Notes under the pieces: model-generated
What the model was told of the DNA's origin: nothing
The model's database searches: none
Seen by the model: the letters and a program-made list of their open reading frames with translations, nothing else
DNA from: an uncultured Cellvibrionales bacterium
Lineage (GTDB): Bacteria > Pseudomonadota > Gammaproteobacteria > Pseudomonadales > Cellvibrionaceae
NCBI GenBank assembly: GCA_913050115.1
Contig: CAJWZU010000002.1
Coordinates: 28,543-92,542, forward strand
Direction of reading: 5' to 3'
DNA length: 64,000 bases
Position numbers and translations under genes: made by a program
Part shown: positions 27,984 to 37,927 of the stretch, piece after piece
Position numbering within the stretch: the first letter of the stretch is position 1
Layout: the number at the start of each line of letters is the position of its first letter

Positions 27984-28700
27984 TTAGAGTAACCCGTTAT
28001 TAAACGCCTGTAATTTTTGCGGAGTATCGGTAAACACGCCGTCCACACCCAGTTCGCTTAGCGCTTGCCACTCGTCCTGGTGGTTAATGGTATATACCCA
28101 TACTAGGTAACCGCGCCGGTGGGCATCGCTGACCATCGCCTGATCGGCGGCGGCCACATGCAGGCCTAATACGTGTGGCTCTAGTGGCTCGCATTGTGCC
28201 GTTTGGTCGAGCGGTAGTCCCGCTAGCAACACTCCGCGCTTGAGTCTCGGCAGCTCTCGCTTTAGTTGCAGCAGTTGGCGCTGGTCAAAGCTCGATACTA
28301 GGTAGTTGTCCAGCGAGGTGTTGCTGTGATTGCAATAATAAGTCAGTTCTTTGATTAGCTGAGGGATACAGTTTGGGCCCTTGATCTCAATGTTAAGTAG
28401 GCATTGATCACCGACTAATTCGAGTACCTGAGGCAAAGTGGGAATCGGCTCGTCATTGCCTAGAGTCAGGTTGCGCAGAGTATTGAGGGACTGTTCACAT
28501 ATGAGCCCTGTCCCTGAGTAAAGGCGCCCTAAACGACGATCGTGAGTGACCCAGATCTGCCCTTGTACCTGCCAGATATCGATTTCTATCGCGTCGACCC
28601 CCAGAGCCAAACTGTGACGAATGGCGGCGAGGCTGTTTTCGGGGGTATTGTCTCGGTCGAGATAACCGCCGCGGTGGGCGATACAGGTTAGCGCTGTCAT
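27984..28700 (-). CDS. ugpQ: Glycerophosphodiester phosphodiesterase
   Basis: 238 aa from the ATG at 28700 (MTALTCIAHRGG); a GTG at 28727 would add nine residues without a better ribosome site. GDPD catalytic residues are present: the first His in IAHRGG, Glu/Asp in AIEIDIWQ, and the second His in VTHDRRL; NIEIKGP follows. It has no signal peptide, so it is the cytoplasmic UgpQ type, releasing glycerol-3-phosphate from glycerophosphodiesters. It is convergent with the dead thioesterase gene and not next to a ugp transporter. Confidence 0.9.
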   Translation of the reverse strand: MTALTCIAHRGGYLDRDNTPENSLAAIRHSLALGVDAIEIDIWQVQGQIWVTHDRRLGRLYSGTGLICEQSLNTLRNLTLGNDEPIPTLPQVLELVGDQCLLNIEIKGPNCIPQLIKELTYYCNHSNTSLDNYLVSSFDQRQLLQLKRELPRLKRGVLLAGLPLDQTAQCEPLEPHVLGLHVAAADQAMVSDAHRRGYLVWVYTINHQDEWQALSELGVDGVFTDTPQKLQAFNNGLL

Positions 28701-28792
28701 AGGGGCGGCTCTAATACTTTTAATCACTACACATTTATCTATTATAGGTAATCTAAATTGTAGGCATAAATTATCAACTCTGTAATGCCGTC

Positions 28793-28978
28793 ATGCAAAC
28801 GCATAAAAAGTTAACCCTCGGCCGTATTCTGTTGCTGGTGTTGGTTTTTTTCAGTGGCGGCCCATACTACTAAGCTGCAGAGTAAAGTGGATACATTCAC
28901 CAAGACTGCGCAGCGGCAAAAATATTTTCACGGTGGCGAGCATAAACGTCTCGATAAACAGCAAAAAGGAGTGGTGTC
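28793..28978 (+). pseudogene. Frameshifted small secreted ORF
   Basis: ATG at 28793 opens MQTHKKLTLGRILLLVLVFF, a good signal peptide, but the frame ends at 28873. Removing one T from the T7 run (28845-28851) joins it to the open frame VAAHTTKLQSKVDTFTKTAQ that runs through the rest of the gap. It may be a decayed small exported-protein gene, a sequence error in the homopolymer, or slippage-controlled. No family recognised. Confidence 0.4.
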
Positions 28979-29701
28979 TTGGTGTCTAAGTCAGCGACTC
29001 AGTCCAAGCTCAAACGTGTTCATTATTTTCAACACGTTGAGTTTGAGGGCTTGGGCAACATAGAACCGCTACTGGCAGCCCATAATTGCCAGCTTCAGTC
29101 TACTCGCTGGTTTGCGGGAGAGCAGGCGCCAGAGAGTGACAGTTATGATTTATTGATTGTGATGGGTGGCCCTATGGGTATCTTTGATTACAATCTCTAT
29201 CCGTGGCTTACAGCGGAAAAATTAGCGCTGAAGGCGGCCATTGAGGCCGGAAAAAAGGTCTTGGGTATTTGCTTGGGTGCGCAGTTGATTGCGGATGTTT
29301 TGGGCGCATCAGTCAGTAAAAACGCAGTCCGTGAAATTGGTTGGTTTGCGCTGCAATCGAGCTCTGAGCTGCAATTGAGCCGCTGGGGCAAGGTGTTCCC
29401 TGCGCGTTTTTCCCCCCTGCACTGGCACGGCGACACCTTTGCTATTCCCTTGGATGCTATGCCTGTCGGGAGTAGTGAGGCCTGTGCCAACCAAGGTTTT
29501 ATTCTTGAGGATCGTATTGTGGCGCTGCAGTTTCATCTAGAGTTAGCCCCCAGCGCTGTGGCTACTTTATGCGCGGCCTGTGCCGATGAGCTCGACGGCT
29601 CGGCTTATGTGCAGAGCCCGGCCAAGATGCTGGCAGCCGATAGCAATTTTACCGCCAGCGAGGCGATCCTGCGGGCGCTTATAGCGCGCCTGCTGTGCTG
29701 A
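28979..29701 (+). CDS. Class-I glutamine amidotransferase domain protein
   Basis: 240 aa from a TTG with AAGGAG eight bases upstream; a GTG one codon later is the alternative. The triad is visible: Cys98 in VLGICLGAQL, His186 and Glu188 in VALQFHLE. LIVMGGPMGIFD at 59-70 is the oxyanion strand. It resembles the stand-alone GMP-synthase-like amidotransferases (type-1 GATase1). The acceptor is unknown. It is convergent with the gene at 29705, with only 3 nt between the stops. Confidence 0.88.
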   Translation: MVSKSATQSKLKRVHYFQHVEFEGLGNIEPLLAAHNCQLQSTRWFAGEQAPESDSYDLLIVMGGPMGIFDYNLYPWLTAEKLALKAAIEAGKKVLGICLGAQLIADVLGASVSKNAVREIGWFALQSSSELQLSRWGKVFPARFSPLHWHGDTFAIPLDAMPVGSSEACANQGFILEDRIVALQFHLELAPSAVATLCAACADELDGSAYVQSPAKMLAADSNFTASEAILRALIARLLC

Positions 29702-29704
29702 GGC

Positions 29705-30484
29705 CTAAGCTTGAAACTTAAATAACCTCTGCAGCTGTTCTGGCTGCTGATCAATTTGTTTGCTGGCCTTTTTAAAACTCGATTTTAAGTGGCTCTTTAA
29801 AAAGCGGGTGGCATCTTTGGTACTGGTATTCTTTAAACGACAGTACAGTGCCAAGGCAAATATAACTTCGTCTTCCGATAGGGTTGCCTGGCGATTCGCG
29901 GCACCGTTATAACAGCGGCCACAGCTGCCGCGAAAAGTGTAGGCAGAGTTGGCGAACATCACTCCAAAGCCCATAAAAATACCCAGCACTTCGGTGGCCT
30001 CGGCAAAATACTCACCGCCACCAGGGGGTTTTTGGGTCGCTTGCATAGCCAAATACTGAGCCAATGCATGGGCAAAACTTGATGACAGGTCTTCGGGTTT
30101 AAGAGTTTGCTGGGGGTTATAGCTAACCTGTAATGGGCTTGAGGCTTGCACCGCAGGCAGAGTGTTTTCTCGCTTTGAATTGCGTGCCAGATTACTGTTA
30201 TTAACCGAGGGTGGCAGTTGCTGCAAAAAGTGTTGTGGCTCGACCAGTTGAAAAGGCCAGTGCTTTAAACCCGCGTAGTTCAAGCTGTGCTCAAAGATAG
30301 TCTTAGCTTTAGCGTGCACGCTATCGACCCGACCAGGGAAAAATTCGTTGCTGGGTTGAATTAGGCGGCTGCGTTGAAAAAATTCGTCACTGTCGAACTG
30401 GCTGAGTGCCCAGGCGAAGGTGTCGAAAATCCAATCGGCGCTTTCAGGTTCAATCAGTGGGCTAGCTTTGAACACATTAAACAT
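29705..30484 (-). CDS. Conserved hypothetical protein downstream of the aminotransferase
   Basis: 259 aa, no signal peptide. The N-terminal region contains WIFDTFAWALSQFDSDEFFQRSRLIQPSNEFFPG and FEHSLNYAGLKHWPFQLVEP. The C-terminal half has a small GSCGRCYNG cysteine pair after a Gly/Phe-rich segment and then a helical, Lys-rich tail. I recall similar proteins in gammaproteobacteria but no function. Its ATG overlaps the aminotransferase stop by 8 nt (ATGTTTAA), so the two are translationally coupled. Confidence 0.72.
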   Translation of the reverse strand: MFNVFKASPLIEPESADWIFDTFAWALSQFDSDEFFQRSRLIQPSNEFFPGRVDSVHAKAKTIFEHSLNYAGLKHWPFQLVEPQHFLQQLPPSVNNSNLARNSKRENTLPAVQASSPLQVSYNPQQTLKPEDLSSSFAHALAQYLAMQATQKPPGGGEYFAEATEVLGIFMGFGVMFANSAYTFRGSCGRCYNGAANRQATLSEDEVIFALALYCRLKNTSTKDATRFLKSHLKSSFKKASKQIDQQPEQLQRLFKFQA

Positions 30485-31673
30485 CGAGCACCGCCACTAT
30501 CGCCGTGGCTACATAATCGACATTGCTGTGGCTGAGTCCAGCGACATTGATGCGGCTAGAATCGACCATATAGATACTGTAGTCCGCTATTAGCTGGCCC
30601 ACTTGCGCTTTGCTTAAGCCCAAAAATGAGAACATACCGCATTCGCGGGCGATAAAGCTGAAGTCTTGCTGGCAGTCTTTTTCGACCAGTTTTTTCACCA
30701 GTAAGCCGCGCAGACTTCGAATGCGTTCGCGCATCTCGGCTAATTCACTTTGCCAGTCATTACTCAGTAAATTGTCGCCTAGAATGGTCTCGACAATCGC
30801 GCTGCCGTGGGCCGGTGGCATGGAGTAGTTGCCGCGCACTACATTGGCAATATTCGATAGAGTGGCATCAGCTTGTTTGGTACTGGCGCCGACGATGGCG
30901 AGCATACCGGTGCGCTCGCGATAGAGGCCGAAGTTTTTTGAGCATGAACTGGCGATAATCAATTCCGGCAACTCGGTTGCCAACAGGCGCAAACCATAGG
31001 CGTCTTCATTTAAGCCCTCGCCAAAGCCTTGATAGGCCATGTCAATAAAGGGAGTAAAGCCGTTCTTTTTTGCCAGTGCGGCAAGAGCCTGCCACTGTTG
31101 GCGACTTAAATCTGCGCCGCAGGGGTTGTGACAGCAGCCGTGCAGCAATACCAAGTCGCCGGCCTTAACTTGCTCAAGGGTCGTCAGCATAGCGTCAAAC
31201 TGCAGGCTGTGGCTGTCGTAATCGTAGTAGGGGTATTCAGCAATATTTAAACCCGCACTGCCGAGCAGCGGTATATGGTTAACCCAAGTGGGGTTGCTGA
31301 CCCAAACCGTGGCGTCGGGGTTGGCGCGCGCTATAAGCTCGGCCGCCACCCGCAGGGCGCCGCAGCCGCCTGGAGTCTGTACGCTGCGAACGCGGTTAGC
31401 CTGCAATGCAGGATGATCGGCGCCGAATAATAGCTGTTGTAGCGCCGTGTTGGCGGCTGGGCTGCCAGCGGGGCCGATGTAGCTTTTACTGATCTCAGTA
31501 TCTAGGCGAATCTTTTCTGCCGCTTTAACCGCGCGCATTACCGGCGTGGCGCCGCTTTCGGTTTTATAGACTCCAACGCCGAGGTCGACCTTAGCGGGAT
31601 TGGTGTCGGCGCGGTAGGCAATGGACAGACCGAGGATGGCATCGGCGGCTTGCGCTTCTAAGGTTTCAAACAT
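30477..31673 (-). CDS. Aromatic/aspartate aminotransferase (class I)
   Basis: 398 aa, the normal size for TyrB/AspC. The PLP Lys246 is in SSCSKNFGLYRERTG. Other family residues are VDLGVGVYKTESG (29-41), KSYIGPAGSP, NPCGADL (183-189) and FIDMAYQGFGEG. It transfers amino groups between aspartate, aromatic amino acids and 2-oxoglutarate. TyrB or AspC preference cannot be settled by eye. It overlaps the downstream hypothetical gene by 8 nt. Confidence 0.92.
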   Translation of the reverse strand: MFETLEAQAADAILGLSIAYRADTNPAKVDLGVGVYKTESGATPVMRAVKAAEKIRLDTEISKSYIGPAGSPAANTALQQLLFGADHPALQANRVRSVQTPGGCGALRVAAELIARANPDATVWVSNPTWVNHIPLLGSAGLNIAEYPYYDYDSHSLQFDAMLTTLEQVKAGDLVLLHGCCHNPCGADLSRQQWQALAALAKKNGFTPFIDMAYQGFGEGLNEDAYGLRLLATELPELIIASSCSKNFGLYRERTGMLAIVGASTKQADATLSNIANVVRGNYSMPPAHGSAIVETILGDNLLSNDWQSELAEMRERIRSLRGLLVKKLVEKDCQQDFSFIARECGMFSFLGLSKAQVGQLIADYSIYMVDSSRINVAGLSHSNVDYVATAIVAVLDV

Positions 31674-32139
31674 GTTTGTCTCGCAGAGAATAAGGTTTTA
31701 GCGTTAAGATGATTTTGAGCTAGACGCAGGCCGACGGCAAGAGCTGAGATTAAACTTAGTAGTTAATTGTCCGCTCTGGCAGGTTAATTGTTCCAGTTGT
31801 ACTCTACGTTAATTTGGCAAGGCGACTTAAGAACTGGCGTCCATTTTGGTCACGTAAGAAGGCGGTCCCATGTCTAATGCAATAGACAGCCCTCTACTTA
31901 TTTTCTTGGCTAAATCACTATCGGCGACTTTTAATAGCTGCTTGGATGACCACTTTGCGGCCTAATGACTGCGGCATAGGCAAAAAAGCTGAACTTATCT
32001 TCAAATACCGAGAGGTTTAAGAGTGATTTAGCAGGCTAATACCTTTGAGTTAATGCAATACAGGGCAAACACAGTGCTGACTCGGTGGAAACTATCTGCA
32101 AGTCATGCTGTCTTAAAGTTATACACAATGGGGATTGTT
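31674..32139. other. Divergent intergenic region
   Basis: About 465 nt between the aminotransferase and msrA starts. An in-frame extension of msrA to 32053 exists, but it would bury the signal peptide and I do not support it. Nothing else is recognised. Confidence 0.45.
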
Positions 32140-32742
32140 ATGCAGTTAGTTTCTATATTGTTACTTATGTCGTTGTCAATGCTCTCTTGGGCTGAAACGC
32201 AAAAGTTCCAAACTGCCAGCGCGGTGTTTGCTGGCGGCTGTTTCTGGTGCATGGAGAGGCCTTTCGATAAGCTTGATGGTGTTATCTCAACTACCTCGGG
32301 TTATAGCGGTGGCCATGTTGATAACCCCACTTATGAGCAGGTGTCAGCAGGTAAAAGCGGTCATATTGAAGTGCTGCAAGTGACCTATGACCCCGCTAAA
32401 GTCAGCTATCAACAGTTGTTGCAAACGTTTTGGGTCAATATAGACCCGCTCGATGGCGGCGGTCAATTTTGCGACCGAGGTAGCCATTATGCCGCAGCTA
32501 TTTTTTATACCAACGAAGCCGAGCGAGAAGCCGCACAGGACAGTCTATTAGCATTGGCCGAGTCGGGCCGCTTTGAGACGCCGATTCAAACTCAGTTACT
32601 GGCAGCAGGGAAGTTCTACCCCGCCGAGAGCTACCATCAAAATTATTACCAGCGCAATCCAGTTAGGTATAAATACTACCGTTGGAACTGCGGTCGAGAT
32701 CAACGTTTAAGTGAGGTTTGGGGAGCGCACGCGGCTCACTGA
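32140..32742 (+). CDS. msrA: Exported peptide-methionine (S)-S-oxide reductase
   Basis: 200 aa from the ATG at 32140, with GGGGA upstream. The first 18 residues (MQLVSILLLMSLSMLSWA) form a signal peptide, so this MsrA is periplasmic or outer-membrane-side, unlike the usual cytosolic enzyme. The active site GCFWCME has Cys34 and Cys37; WNCG with Cys184 may resolve. It repairs methionine-S-sulfoxide in envelope proteins. It precedes mpl by 56 nt on the same strand. A partner reductant (e.g. a DsbD-like system) is not in the window. Confidence 0.92.
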   Translation: MQLVSILLLMSLSMLSWAETQKFQTASAVFAGGCFWCMERPFDKLDGVISTTSGYSGGHVDNPTYEQVSAGKSGHIEVLQVTYDPAKVSYQQLLQTFWVNIDPLDGGGQFCDRGSHYAAAIFYTNEAEREAAQDSLLALAESGRFETPIQTQLLAAGKFYPAESYHQNYYQRNPVRYKYYRWNCGRDQRLSEVWGAHAAH

Positions 32743-32798
32743 CCTATGGTGTATATGATAAGCTGCTAGGAATATTTTTATCAGCTAAGCGATTCATT

Positions 32799-34193
32799 AT
32801 GCACATTCATATTCTCGGTATTTGCGGCACCTTTATGGGCAGCCTAGCGATCTTGGCGCGCGAGCTGGGTCACAAGGTTAGTGGCTGCGATGAAAACGTC
32901 TACCCGCCCATGAGCACTCAGCTCGAGCGTGCGGGCATTGACATTTATCAGGGCTTCGATACTTCGCAATTTTCGCCCGAGCCCGATCTAGTAGTGATCG
33001 GCAATGCTATGAGTCGTGGTAACCCTGCCGTGGAATATGTGCTCAACAGTGCTCTGCACTATACCTCTGGCCCACAGTGGTTGTGCGAGCAGGTGCTGCA
33101 AGACCGTTGGGTGTTGGCTTGCTCCGGTACTCATGGCAAGACCACCACCAGCTCGATGTTGGCCTGGATTTTGGAATACGCGGGTATGGCGCCGGGCTAC
33201 TTAATTGGCGGTGTACCGAAAAATTTCGACGTTTCGGCGCGTTTGGGAGAGACACCATTTTTTGTGATCGAGGCCGACGAGTACGACAGTGCCTTCTTCG
33301 ATAAACGCTCCAAATTTGTTCACTATCGTCCGCGCACCGCCATTATTAATAACCTGGAATTCGATCATGCGGATATCTTCGATAGTATCGATGATATTCA
33401 GAAACAGTTTCATCACATGGTCAGGATTGTGCCAGGTAACGGTATGGTGATCGCGCCCGAGGGCGTTGAGTCGGTGACAAAGGTCCTAAAAAAGGGATGC
33501 TGGTCAGGCCAGCAGAGCTTCTCGATTGGTGGCGATGGCGACTGGCGGGCTGACTTACTGAGTGACGATGGCAGCGTATTTGAAATTCTCTTCCAAGGTA
33601 AAAATTGCGGCAGGGTCAATTGGTCACACACCGGCCAGCACAATGTTAGCAACGGTTTGGCGGCTATTGCCGCTGCGCGTCATGTTGGCGTCACGCCTGA
33701 TATTGCGGTAAAAGCTCTGTGTGAGTTTGCCGGGGTAAAGCGGCGTATGGAATGTCTCGCCGAAATAAAAGTTGCTTCCGATAGTGGCTCTTATAGCGTT
33801 AAAGTTTACGACGATTTTGCTCACCACCCAACGGCCATTGCCACTACGTTACAGGGACTGCGCGCTCAAGTGGGCACTGAAAAAATAGTAGTCTTGATTG
33901 AGCCTCGCTCCAACACCATGCGCATGGGGGTGCATCAGTCAGTCTTGGGGCAATCTTGTATGGAGGCCGACGATGTACTCTGGTACAAGCCCCAAGGCGT
34001 CGACTGGGACTTGGATGATGTCGTGCATCATTCGCCGGTGCCGGCGAAATTGATCGATAACCTCGACGATTTAATCAGCGATGCCATAATGCTGTCGGCT
34101 TTGGCTGAGAAATCGCACATTGTTATTATGAGCAATGGCGGTTTTGGCGGCGTGCATCAAAAACTGATCGATCAACTTTCAGAGGCTAATTAA
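32799..34193 (+). CDS. mpl: UDP-N-acetylmuramate:L-alanyl-gamma-D-glutamyl-meso-diaminopimelate ligase
   Basis: 464 aa from the ATG at 32799 ([15 protein letters not shown], the usual Mpl N-terminus); the longer frame from 32718 overlaps msrA and is rejected. The ATP-binding [12 protein letters not shown] motif, the [11 protein letters not shown]g site and [11 protein letters not shown] are present. It recycles the murein tripeptide by joining it to UDP-MurNAc in the cytoplasm. Only 1 nt separates it from ubiX, an arrangement common in gammaproteobacteria. Confidence 0.95.
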   Translation: MHIHILGICGTFMGSLAILARELGHKVSGCDENVYPPMSTQLERAGIDIYQGFDTSQFSPEPDLVVIGNAMSRGNPAVEYVLNSALHYTSGPQWLCEQVLQDRWVLACSGTHGKTTTSSMLAWILEYAGMAPGYLIGGVPKNFDVSARLGETPFFVIEADEYDSAFFDKRSKFVHYRPRTAIINNLEFDHADIFDSIDDIQKQFHHMVRIVPGNGMVIAPEGVESVTKVLKKGCWSGQQSFSIGGDGDWRADLLSDDGSVFEILFQGKNCGRVNWSHTGQHNVSNGLAAIAAARHVGVTPDIAVKALCEFAGVKRRMECLAEIKVASDSGSYSVKVYDDFAHHPTAIATTLQGLRAQVGTEKIVVLIEPRSNTMRMGVHQSVLGQSCMEADDVLWYKPQGVDWDLDDVVHHSPVPAKLIDNLDDLISDAIMLSALAEKSHIVIMSNGGFGGVHQKLIDQLSEAN

Positions 34194-34194
34194 T

Positions 34195-34824
34195 ATGGCT
34201 GAATTTAACAAAACCATTACTCTGGCGATAACCGGTGCATCAGGCGCGCAATATGCACTGCGACTATTGGAGTGTCTATTGGCCGCCAACTGCCGCGTGT
34301 ATCTGTTGTTGTCCAGTGCCGCTGAAGTTGTGATTGCCACCGAAACCGAATTAAAATTACCCCAAGGCTTGGCTGCGCAGCAGAATTTTTTAGCCGAAAA
34401 GTACAGCGCTAAAGCAGAGCAATTGACGTTGTTCGCCCGCGACGACTGGTTCTCGCCGGTGGCCTCGGGTTCCAGCTCGCCCGCTTCTATGGTGATCTGC
34501 CCCGCTAGTGGGGGTACCCTGTCGTCTATTGCCTGCGGTGCCTCCAATAACCTGATCGAGCGCGCCGCCGATGTCGCTTTTAAAGAGCGTCGCCAGTTAA
34601 TTGTGGTACCTCGCGAGGCACCTTATTCGCAAATTCATTTAGAAAATATGCTCAAACTCACTCAATTGGGGGCGGTAGTATTGCCCGCTAGCCCGGGCTT
34701 TTACAGCCCGCCGCAGAATGGTTTCGAGCACACGGTTAATGATTTAATTGATTTTGTGGTGGCGCGAATTTTGGATCAGCTGGGGCTGGAACAGATGCTG
34801 CTACCTAAGTGGGGCGAGGGTTGA
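34195..34824 (+). CDS. ubiX: Flavin prenyltransferase
   Basis: 209 aa. The FMN-binding start [19 protein letters not shown] and the conserved [34 protein letters not shown] are diagnostic of UbiX/Pad1. It makes prenylated FMN from FMN and dimethylallyl phosphate for UbiD, used in ubiquinone synthesis. It follows mpl by 1 nt. Confidence 0.95.
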   Translation: MAEFNKTITLAITGASGAQYALRLLECLLAANCRVYLLLSSAAEVVIATETELKLPQGLAAQQNFLAEKYSAKAEQLTLFARDDWFSPVASGSSSPASMVICPASGGTLSSIACGASNNLIERAADVAFKERRQLIVVPREAPYSQIHLENMLKLTQLGAVVLPASPGFYSPPQNGFEHTVNDLIDFVVARILDQLGLEQMLLPKWGEG

Positions 34825-34876
34825 ATTCTGTCCACGGCTTGCTCTCTATATATATTGTAATTAAATTCGGAATTGT

Positions 34877-35623
34877 ATGATCGTTGCGCAAAATGTATCA
34901 AAAAATTATGGTTCTCATCAGGCCCTAGATAAGGTTTCATTTGAAATAAAATCAGGAGAAATTGTCGGTTTTCTCGGCAAAAATGGTGCCGGTAAAACCA
35001 CGTTGATGAGGATCTTGACTGCATTTCTGCCGGCATCAGCGGGAACTGTCATCATCGATGGCAAGGACGTTGCTAAGTCATCGCTAGATGTTAGAAAGAT
35101 CATCGGCTATTTGCCAGAAACCCCGCCTCTTTATCCTAATATGACGGTGCAGAATTATCTACAGTTTGCGGCTGACATAAAAGGTGTAGCCGCTAAACAG
35201 CGCCGCCGGCAGCTGCATCGAGTGTTAGAAGAATGCCAGTTGGAGGCGGTTAAGGGCCGAGTAATCGCAACCCTGTCGAAAGGTTACAAGCAGCGGGTTG
35301 GTATTGCCCAAGCCATTATTCATGAGCCTAAACTGCTTATCTTAGATGAGCCCACCAGCGGCCTGGACCCAGTACAAAACCAGCAGGTGCGCGAGCTGAT
35401 AAACAATCAGCAACAACAGCGTACGGTGCTGTTAAGTACCCATACGTTATCCGAAATAGAGCAGATAGCGCATCGTGTGCTTATTATTAAAACGGGTAAG
35501 ATAATTGTTGATGCTTCTCTCGATGCGCTTATGACCCAATCGCTATCACCCGATGGCAAGCCGCAGTCCTTGGAGACAATATTTATCGATCTGCATCGGC
35601 AGCCGCATGGGGGTCAGCTATGA
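34877..35623 (+). CDS. ABC exporter ATP-binding protein (GldA-like)
   Basis: 248 aa. Walker A GKNGAGKTT (34-42), signature LSKGYKQRVGIA, Walker B LLILDEPTSGLDP and the H-loop STHTLSEIE are all intact. It is the ATPase of an ABC-2-type exporter. The stop overlaps the permease start by 4 nt (ATGA). With the next two genes it matches the GldA-GldF-GldG arrangement first known from gliding bacteria, but widespread in non-gliding proteobacteria, where the substrate is unknown. Confidence 0.9.
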   Translation: MIVAQNVSKNYGSHQALDKVSFEIKSGEIVGFLGKNGAGKTTLMRILTAFLPASAGTVIIDGKDVAKSSLDVRKIIGYLPETPPLYPNMTVQNYLQFAADIKGVAAKQRRRQLHRVLEECQLEAVKGRVIATLSKGYKQRVGIAQAIIHEPKLLILDEPTSGLDPVQNQQVRELINNQQQQRTVLLSTHTLSEIEQIAHRVLIIKTGKIIVDASLDALMTQSLSPDGKPQSLETIFIDLHRQPHGGQL

Positions 35624-36330
35624 GCGCTGTTGTAGCTATCGCCAAAAAAGAATTGTTGACCTATTTTCGCTCGCCTATCGCCTACATTATTATCATTGTA
35701 ATGATGGCAATATTTAATATTTTCTTTTTTATGATTGCCGATGACAATCGCGAAACGTCCTTGCAGGAAGTGTTTCAAGTCATGGAATTTATGTTTGTTT
35801 TCGTACTGCCTATTATGACGATGAGGTTGCTGGCAGAGGAGAAATCGACGGGTACTATGGAGTTCTTAATGACCGCGCCAATATCCAACAGCGCTATTGT
35901 GCTGGGCAAGTATTTGGGGATGCTGGCGTTATTTTCAGTATTAATAGCCACCACGTTGGTTTATTACGCCATAGTCGAGTATTTTGGCAGACCTGATCGC
36001 ATGACCTTGTTAAGTGGTTATGTCGGCATTTGGCTCGAAGGAGCGTTTTTTATAGCGGTGGGTTTATTGGCTTCGTCCTGGACCCGACACCAAATTGTGG
36101 CGGCGATGATGTCTTATTCAATGCTCTTTTTATTGTATTTTTCACACAGTGTAACGCCGTATTTTTCCGGTACAGCAAAGAGCGTCGTCTTGTATCTGAG
36201 CACTCGTACTCATCTCGATCATTTTGTTGCGGGTATTATTACCGCTGCGGATGTCGTTTATTATCTCAGTGGCATTGTGGTTTGTCTGATTTTGACTCGC
36301 TTGAGTCTTGAAAATAGATTGTGGCATTAA
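35620..36330 (+). CDS. ABC-2 type permease (GldF-like)
   Basis: 236 aa, six hydrophobic segments. The start AVVAIAKKELLTYFRSPIAYIII and MRLLAEEKSTGTMEFLMTAPISNSAIVLGKYLG (about 67-99) are typical of ABC-2/GldF permeases. It starts within the end of the ATPase gene (4-nt overlap) and is followed without a gap by the GldG-like gene. Confidence 0.9.
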   Translation: MSAVVAIAKKELLTYFRSPIAYIIIIVMMAIFNIFFFMIADDNRETSLQEVFQVMEFMFVFVLPIMTMRLLAEEKSTGTMEFLMTAPISNSAIVLGKYLGMLALFSVLIATTLVYYAIVEYFGRPDRMTLLSGYVGIWLEGAFFIAVGLLASSWTRHQIVAAMMSYSMLFLLYFSHSVTPYFSGTAKSVVLYLSTRTHLDHFVAGIITAADVVYYLSGIVVCLILTRLSLENRLWH

Positions 36331-37878
36331 ATGAACATTAAATATTTGCCGCTTATAGTCGGTTTGGCGATGTTGACGGTGTTGTTGGGGGCGGCGACTT
36401 GGTATGTCACTCAACACTTTAGCGCGGCTGTGATTGCACTGTTATTAGTTGGCGGTTCGCTGTTGTTACTCAGCGCGTTTAGTCGAGGCCAGCATTCAGT
36501 ATCGCAGAGGTTTATACCGGCCTGGGGCAGACGACTGGTCATTATTATGGTGGTCTTTGGCGCGGGTATTTTGTGGAGCGGCACGAACTATTTGGCTAAT
36601 AATCATTCACCGCGTTGGGATGTTACTGCATACCAACTGCATACCTTGTCTCCAGCTACGATCGAGTATGTGAGTGCGCTGGAACACTCGGTACAACTTA
36701 CTGCTTTTTATGTGGGTCAGCCGCCACAATACCTACGGGATGTATTTAAAGAGTATGAGCGGATTTCAGCGGGGCTTATCAGTACCGAAATTGTCGACCC
36801 TATCGCCGACATTGGCTACGCGGCAAAATTTGGTAATCTTGTCAGTGGCAGCGAACACAAGGTAATAGTGCAATCCGAAGGGGTACGTAAGGATGTCGAT
36901 TTTAGTGAGGCGGCACTGTCTGAAATCGATTTAACGCATGCTATTGCCAGTGTGACTCGAGCGCCTACAAAGGCGTGTTTTTTAGCTGGTCACGGTGAAT
37001 ACTCACTGCTAAATGAGGAGAACTCTGGCCTGAGTATTTATGCACAGTTGCTAGAGGCCAATAACATCCGCACACGAGAGTTGATGTTGGGTGTAGTTGG
37101 CGTTGTCCCAGAGGATTGTGATCTCGTCGTGGTTGCTGCTGCCGCTAATGATCTAACGGCGCAGGAGGCCGCGGCAATGAATACTTATTTAGATGCCGGC
37201 GGGGATGCGTTATTTTTTATTGAACAGGCCACAGCTGCCGGCCATAACTCTGCTTTAAACGCTATTCTCAACTATTGGGGGTTCGCCATACAGGATGATA
37301 TTGTGGTCGATCTCAACAGTCATGTTGGCGGCGATGTCGGTAGTCCTGCCACTAAAAACTATGGTCGCCACAAGGCGATAACCGAAGGTTTAGATTACAC
37401 TTTTTATGTTCACCCACGTTCTATTCGGATTCTGGATCAGCGCCGCACTTCAATCAAATATGCTCCTATTGTTTCTACTGCCTCTTTAGCTAATAGCTGG
37501 GCCGAAATAGACCGCGGCGTCGAGCCAGTATTTGATGAGCGGGTAGACACTCCGGGTCCGGTGCCTATCGCTTATGTTATGTTTGAAGAAAAGACCGCGG
37601 GAGAGGCATCCGATACGCGGATTATTGTGTTTACCGATATCGATTTTTTAACCAATGTTTATATACAACAGTACAGCAATGCGCAAATGGGCCTCAATAT
37701 TACCAATTGGCTGGCGGCAACTGATGCCCCTGTCTATTTAAATGAAAAGAGTATTCAGGTAAATCGGCTGGACTTGACCAGTATAGAAAGACGCCAGGTG
37801 CTGGCGATTCTTGTTTGTATTCCTCTGTTTTTTGCTATTGCTGGGGTTATGGTATGGCTGCGTTTACGCCGTTACTGA
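36331..37878 (+). CDS. GldG-like ABC-transporter auxiliary protein
   Basis: 515 aa. Three N-terminal hydrophobic segments (about 4-26, 31-48 and 68-86), a large periplasmic domain, and one C-terminal TM (about 488-508) ending in RLRRY. The periplasmic part has YQLHTLSPATIEYVSALEHSVQLTAFY, ACFLAGHGEYSL and IIVFTDIDFLTN, as in the 'ABC-type uncharacterised transport, auxiliary' (GldG) family. It starts directly at the end of the permease gene. The three proteins should form one inner-membrane export or extraction complex. Confidence 0.9.
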   Translation: MNIKYLPLIVGLAMLTVLLGAATWYVTQHFSAAVIALLLVGGSLLLLSAFSRGQHSVSQRFIPAWGRRLVIIMVVFGAGILWSGTNYLANNHSPRWDVTAYQLHTLSPATIEYVSALEHSVQLTAFYVGQPPQYLRDVFKEYERISAGLISTEIVDPIADIGYAAKFGNLVSGSEHKVIVQSEGVRKDVDFSEAALSEIDLTHAIASVTRAPTKACFLAGHGEYSLLNEENSGLSIYAQLLEANNIRTRELMLGVVGVVPEDCDLVVVAAAANDLTAQEAAAMNTYLDAGGDALFFIEQATAAGHNSALNAILNYWGFAIQDDIVVDLNSHVGGDVGSPATKNYGRHKAITEGLDYTFYVHPRSIRILDQRRTSIKYAPIVSTASLANSWAEIDRGVEPVFDERVDTPGPVPIAYVMFEEKTAGEASDTRIIVFTDIDFLTNVYIQQYSNAQMGLNITNWLAATDAPVYLNEKSIQVNRLDLTSIERRQVLAILVCIPLFFAIAGVMVWLRLRRY

Positions 37879-37927
37879 TTATTGACTAACACTTTCTATT
37901 CCGTAAAAATTTTGAATATAGAATATT

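Noticed and set aside
32718..32798. Longer start of mpl
   Set aside because: Overlaps msrA and lacks family similarity; Mpl begins at [11 protein letters not shown].
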